Part shown: piece by piece, positions 60,147 through 64,000 of the stretch
How the letters are laid out: each line of letters opens with the position of its first letter
Numbering within the stretch: position 1 is the first letter of the stretch
Assembly: GCA_963793335.1 (NCBI GenBank)
Contig: CAWBZS010000001.1
Coordinates: forward strand, 744,001 to 808,000
Source: Sva-07 sp963793335
GTDB taxonomy: Bacteria; Actinomycetota; Acidimicrobiia; Acidimicrobiales; Ilumatobacteraceae
Direction: 5' to 3'
Length of the DNA: 64,000 nt
Program-made: the position numbers and the translations under genes
The notes under the pieces: generated by a model
What the model was told of the DNA's origin: nothing
The model's database searches: none
Seen by the model: the letters and a program-made list of their open reading frames with translations, nothing else

Positions 60147-61451
60147 TCAGCCCGCCTCGTTGTTGTTCTTGCCCCGAACACGCAGCGCACGCCCGAGCAG
60201 GTCGTACCAGAATGGAGCGCCGACCGTCACGGCCCCGGCGACCGTGATCCATCCGAGGACGCGGAGCACCCACGCCCAGAATGTGGTCTCGATCCCTCCC
60301 CATCCGATCGGCAACGCGAGCGACCCTCCCAACTCGTTGCGGACACAGACGAGGTCCGGCGAGGACGCTGCGTCCTGTTCGCCGTCGCCCGCTGCTCCAT
60401 CCGAGGCCGGGTCCGCCGGGGTGGCACAGGTGATCGAGCTGACATCGTCGGCGAGTGCGACGATGGCATCACGCGTGGCGTCGTCGCGATACAGCGTCGT
60501 CGCGGCGCCCACCGCGTCGACGTTGAGCGAAATGGCCATCACCAGGCCCGCGAGAAACAGGAACCAGCGCGTCTGCTTTCGGTACCACGACGATGCGGCC
60601 GACATCGTCCGCTCGTACCACTCCTCGATTCCGGAGCGGATCCGTACGATGTCCTCGCCGGCCTCGTTGAGCACCGCGAGCAACTTGGTTCGCAGGTCCT
60701 TGGGGACGACTCCCAATGCAGTCACGAGCTGTTCACGGGTCGGGTCGCCGGTCACCAGCCCGATGAACGCCGATTCGGCTTCTGACACGATGCGCCGGAC
60801 CTGTTCGACGTCGACGCGTTCACCGATCGCGCGAAGGTCGTCGATCGCGTCGGTGATGTTGCGCTCGCTCATCGCGTCGGCCGCCGCACGGAGGTCGGAC
60901 AGCGAGGCGTCGATGTCGGCCAGTGCGACATCGGTGTCGGTCAGCCCGTCGAGTTGCTCACGAATTCCGCGGAGGGTGACGAGCGCCTCGTCGAGCGTTC
61001 CGCTCGGACGGAGCACGGCGAGCAGCGAGTTCGTGAACTCACGGGGTGCCACGTGGATCGGGCCGTAGTAGCGCCGGAGCCGCTCATCGTCGCCGGCGAC
61101 CCGGGTTGCCACGACCGCCCGCCGACGAATGGCCTCCGCGGGAGGTTTGGCCCGAAGTGGCACCCGCTTCGGCTCGACAGCGTCCACCGCAGGGTCGAAA
61201 CGAGCACGGTCGGTGGGGCGAACCAACCCGGTGATGAAGGGTTGCCGATAGAGCTCATCGACGATCGAGCGGACGTCGCCGTCCTCGGTCGAGGTGTTGC
61301 CGAGCAGCAGGTCGAGCGTGTCCCACAAGTGCTTGGAGCGGCGGTGCAGGAAGCCACCCACCGCTTCCACGACCGCCGACGCGACCAATGACGACACGAA
61401 GAAGATCAGCAGCATCCCGATCGCGACGTCGAGCAGTGCTCCGTCAAACAT
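60147..61451 (-). CDS. Hypothetical membrane protein with central helical domain
   Basis: 434 residues, family not recognised. One N-terminal helix (LLDVAIGMLLIFFVSSLVAS), a long cytoplasmic or external helical part (~30-280) with regularly spaced Asp/Arg/Leu suggesting coiled coil, a helix at ~285-305 (RWFLFLAGLVMAISLNVDAV), an 80-residue loop with two Cys, and a final helix (WVLRVLGWITVAGAVTVGAP). AAGGAG lies seven bases before the ATG at 61451. It sits between a LamG-type protein gene and the propeller lipoprotein, forming a compact cell-surface cluster. Confidence 0.7.
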   Translation of the reverse strand: MFDGALLDVAIGMLLIFFVSSLVASAVVEAVGGFLHRRSKHLWDTLDLLLGNTSTEDGDVRSIVDELYRQPFITGLVRPTDRARFDPAVDAVEPKRVPLRAKPPAEAIRRRAVVATRVAGDDERLRRYYGPIHVAPREFTNSLLAVLRPSGTLDEALVTLRGIREQLDGLTDTDVALADIDASLSDLRAAADAMSERNITDAIDDLRAIGERVDVEQVRRIVSEAESAFIGLVTGDPTREQLVTALGVVPKDLRTKLLAVLNEAGEDIVRIRSGIEEWYERTMSAASSWYRKQTRWFLFLAGLVMAISLNVDAVGAATTLYRDDATRDAIVALADDVSSITCATPADPASDGAAGDGEQDAASSPDLVCVRNELGGSLALPIGWGGIETTFWAWVLRVLGWITVAGAVTVGAPFWYDLLGRALRVRGKNNNEAG

Positions 61452-61529
61452 GACAACTCTCCTTCTCTCCTGAGCTGCATGCAGCTCGTTTGCCTGCCCG
61501 GTTCCGTCGAGTGCGATTGCCGGTCGTCA

Positions 61530-64000
61530 TCACCGGCCCCCGCCGAGAGGGAGCTCGATGCCGTGCCGCATCGCTTCGGTGATCCAGTCGCCGTCAGCCC
61601 CCGGCAACAGAGGAAGCAGCATCAACCGATCGTTGGCGATTCGTCCGCGGAATGCGTCGGCGTCGACCACCCCGAGTTGCGGTTCGTTCAACGCTTTCGC
61701 CGCTTCGGTGAGCGCCCAGATCCTGGCCGCTGGGTCGCCGGGTCGGGCGGTGCGTGGCTCCAGGCCGACTCGGCGCAACGCCACCTCGGCATTGGGTGGC
61801 CGGAGATTGCCAAGTCGCTTGAGCGACTCGGTGGACACGTCGTCGAGCGCGTGTGCTGTGGGTCCGAGCACGTCCCAACCGTGCTGCTGCGCCACGTCAG
61901 CACGTGCTGTCCGGCGCCGGCGCGCCAGTGCAATCGCCAGCACGGTCGCTGATGCACCGATGGAGCGGTGGACGTCGATCCCGATTCGTTCGAGCTCGGT
62001 TCGGCGTTCGTCGACGGTCAGCTCCTCAGGCGCCCAGCTCGCCAGCGCCTTTCGCCAAACATGCAGATCCCAACCGAGTGCGCTGCGTGTCGGCCGGGCA
62101 CCGAAGGTCGCAAGTGCTTGCACCCAACGATCCTCCGTGGTCGCGTTCGCCGCGACCCCCGCAGCGTCGATGGCGCTCGCCAACGGGTCGTCAGCGGTGC
62201 TCCACGCATCGAGACGCTCGCGCCAATCGGCAGTTCGCTCGCGCCACCTGTCGGTGATGTGTTCGCGGCTCGGGTTGTCGACGTCGACCACCGCGCCGCC
62301 GCGCTCAGCACGCCGCCAGGGCGTGCCGTCGAGGGAGGCGATCGATGGCTCGGCCAGCGTCCAGGCGCCGTCATCGATTCGGCCGGTCGGGATGTGCGAG
62401 ATCGTGGCGGCCACGGCAATCGCTTGCGCCGCAATGGCGACTTGCTCGACATGACCGACGAATCCCGATGCGGCCCCACCGCCGACCCGTCCAACGACCG
62501 CGCTGGGCGGCAAGCGATGACCCACCGCGATCGGACCGGCCTCGTGGCGCTCACCGTCCAGCATCACCTGCACCTCACCGCTCGACGACGCCCAGGTGAC
62601 GACCACGCGCTGCCAGTCGCGCCCATTCGCCCCTGGGAGGTCGACGCTCGCCTGTTCAGCGCCGATTGAAACGACGATGCCGCCGGCGCGGTGTTCGATC
62701 GACCACACCGCCGCTGCATCGTCCAACGTCTGCCGGTCCCCGTCCGGGGCCTGTTCGACGAGTTCCCGGTCGAGCCCGGCAATCACCCGCCCGACGGGTG
62801 CCGGATGATGACGCCGCACCCAGTACGACACGGTGAATGCGTCAACGGGGGGGTCGGAGAACGTGACGTCGATCCCCGGTTCTCCGCCCGCGAACAACAG
62901 ACCCGAGTAATCCTTGCGAGCCACGGCGAGCAACGCGTCGACGTCGTCACGCCACCCGTCGAGGTCGTCGTCGCGCCGGGCGACCTCGACCTCGATGACG
63001 CGCAGGAGCTTGGCGGCCGTCGAGATCGCCTGGGTGACGTCACGCCAGCGCACCAGGTCGACCGAGGCCCGTTCGACGGTCGCACCACGCAGCGCCTTTT
63101 CCCATTCACGCCGGAGTTCGAGCACACGGTTCGTGATCGGTCGAACACCGAGACGCTCAGCAGTGGTGGCTGGGGCTTCGTGGAGCGAACCGTGGACGGA
63201 GAACCATGGCTGGTCACCGTCGGGCTGCTCGACGTCGATCACCACTGCTCGCAACCCGACCTCGACCGCTGCGGCAGAATCTGTCGACGTGGCGAGCTGA
63301 CCACCATCGAGCGCCAACCACCACGTCTGGCCGCCGGTGCGCTGGCCGAGCCGGAACGTGGGGCGTCCGTGGCGCTCGCCGGCAGGCTCGGCGATGAGCT
63401 CGACCTCGCCGGCCATGACCGCACGCGTCGGAAGGTGGTCGGCGAGCGCGCCCCGAGCGGGCGACACCGGTTCCCCAGCCCCCAGTACGACGGGCGTCAC
63501 CCCCCGCCCGTCGTAGGCGACACCCTGGGGGTGCGATCCCCACCGCAACACCGCCGGTGGCGACGAGTCGAACGACGGCCGGATGATCTCGCCCCAGATC
63601 TCCGCGGACGTCAACGCCCGATCGAACACCGCCAGATGGTCGACCGGGCACCGGGCGTGCCCAGTCTCGAACTGCATCCATCCCTGTGGTGGAGACACCC
63701 CGCTGGCACTCGCGTTCGCCACGCCGTCGACGATGACTTCGACGGCCGCCACCTTCCCGGTTCGGTGCCCCACGACGGCGATGTGATGCCTTCCTGACGT
63801 CAATGCATCGTCGGTCTCGATCACGCTGCCGCCGACGACGACACGAACGGGCTGCCCGGCGCCAGCGCTGGAGACCTCGGCCGCCACACGATCGTGAGCG
63901 TCGAGCACGCGGAGTGCGCTCCACCCTCCTGGCTCGGCAACATCGACCCACGTCGACACGGTCCAGGCGTCGCCGAGCACGACCGGTCGTGCGCCACGAA
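61530..64000 (-). CDS. Large protein with two LamG/concanavalin-like domains, 5' end outside the window
   Basis: At least 823 codons; the frame is still open at the right edge (ARPVVLGDAWTVSTWVDVAE), so the true start is beyond it. Two LamG-like beta-sandwiches: residues ~1-130 (WTVSTWVDVA ... WMQFETGHARCPVDHLAVFD) and ~355-490 (FTVSYWVRRHHPAPVGRVIA ... WQRVVVTWASSSGEVQVMLD). The C-terminal third is helical and Arg/Ala-rich. LamG domains usually bind sugars or proteins. It is followed after 78 bases by the membrane-protein gene on the same strand. No signal can be judged because the N-terminus is missing. Confidence 0.7.
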   Translation of the reverse strand, partial: RGARPVVLGDAWTVSTWVDVAEPGGWSALRVLDAHDRVAAEVSSAGAGQPVRVVVGGSVIETDDALTSGRHHIAVVGHRTGKVAAVEVIVDGVANASASGVSPPQGWMQFETGHARCPVDHLAVFDRALTSAEIWGEIIRPSFDSSPPAVLRWGSHPQGVAYDGRGVTPVVLGAGEPVSPARGALADHLPTRAVMAGEVELIAEPAGERHGRPTFRLGQRTGGQTWWLALDGGQLATSTDSAAAVEVGLRAVVIDVEQPDGDQPWFSVHGSLHEAPATTAERLGVRPITNRVLELRREWEKALRGATVERASVDLVRWRDVTQAISTAAKLLRVIEVEVARRDDDLDGWRDDVDALLAVARKDYSGLLFAGGEPGIDVTFSDPPVDAFTVSYWVRRHHPAPVGRVIAGLDRELVEQAPDGDRQTLDDAAAVWSIEHRAGGIVVSIGAEQASVDLPGANGRDWQRVVVTWASSSGEVQVMLDGERHEAGPIAVGHRLPPSAVVGRVGGGAASGFVGHVEQVAIAAQAIAVAATISHIPTGRIDDGAWTLAEPSIASLDGTPWRRAERGGAVVDVDNPSREHITDRWRERTADWRERLDAWSTADDPLASAIDAAGVAANATTEDRWVQALATFGARPTRSALGWDLHVWRKALASWAPEELTVDERRTELERIGIDVHRSIGASATVLAIALARRRRTARADVAQQHGWDVLGPTAHALDDVSTESLKRLGNLRPPNAEVALRRVGLEPRTARPGDPAARIWALTEAAKALNEPQLGVVDADAFRGRIANDRLMLLPLLPGADGDWITEAMRHGIELPLGGGR

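Overview
The window reads as chromosomal DNA of a high-GC actinobacterium. The best fit is a marine Acidimicrobiia lineage of the Ilumatobacter type; this is inferred from gene content and not from a marker gene. Supporting signs are the very GC-rich third codon positions, three LLM-class (probably F420-using) oxidoreductases, Rv3679/Rv3680-like ATPases, OtsB1-like modules, class Ia NrdAB with NrdR boxes, many lipoproteins with Thr/Pro-rich linkers, and a GlnRS, which is unusual for most Actinobacteria. I see no prophage, CRISPR array, rRNA, tRNA or insertion sequence. Genes are dense, with many 1 to 4 base stop/start overlaps.

Layout. 0-5.7 kb (minus): a GH65 start (cut by the window edge) coupled to a HAD+trehalose-phosphatase fusion, then mutY, a MaoC hydratase, an LPG-synthase-type membrane protein and a serine hydrolase. 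5.9-8.8 kb (plus): a repeat-bearing secreted protein, an L,D-transpeptidase lipoprotein and a sigma factor fused to a zinc-finger/transmembrane/extracellular module. 8.9-17.1 kb: two Get3/ArsA-like ATPases, HMG-CoA lyase diverging from a CoA transferase, and nrdA-nrdB behind a tandem NrdR operator. 17.2-22.3 kb: TAP-like lipoprotein hydrolase, small membrane protein, LOG protein, and an acyl-CoA dehydrogenase with a long N-terminal extension. 22.4-32.0 kb: a region with many reading-frame breaks, holding a serine hydrolase, HAD, dienelactone hydrolase and a reductive pyrimidine (beta-alanine) catabolic set: aminotransferase, LLM oxidoreductase, semialdehyde dehydrogenase, dihydropyrimidinase and beta-ureidopropionase. 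32-45 kb: DUF559 nuclease-like gene bracketed by inverted repeats, HrpB helicase, TSUP permease, lipoprotein hydrolase, class I fumarase, LLM oxidoreductase and acyl-CoA synthetase. 45.1-52.7 kb: a SelW-like gene with an in-frame TGA, RDD protein, SIS protein, GNAT, ABC-F ATPase, SGNH lipoprotein, MscL and SDR. 52.7-64 kb: LLM oxidoreductase/thioesterase pair, beta-propeller lipoprotein, GlnRS, and a minus-strand cluster of a lipoprotein, a membrane protein and a LamG-type protein running off the end.

The most notable items are: (1) a probable selenocysteine-containing SelW/Rdx protein (CVPU motif with a SECIS-like hairpin) that a normal gene caller would miss; (2) a membrane-tethered sigma factor carrying its own anti-sigma-like zinc motif; (3) a pair of Get3-like ATPases whose two key lysines are split between the subunits; (4) at least four families of intergenic palindromes, one of which brackets a nuclease-like gene as inverted repeats; (5) a two-gene version of the three-module mycobacterial OtsB1 polypeptide. 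At least seven genes contain one to three frame breaks. Their protein sequence is well kept on both sides of each break, so indel errors in a draft assembly are at least as likely as gene decay.
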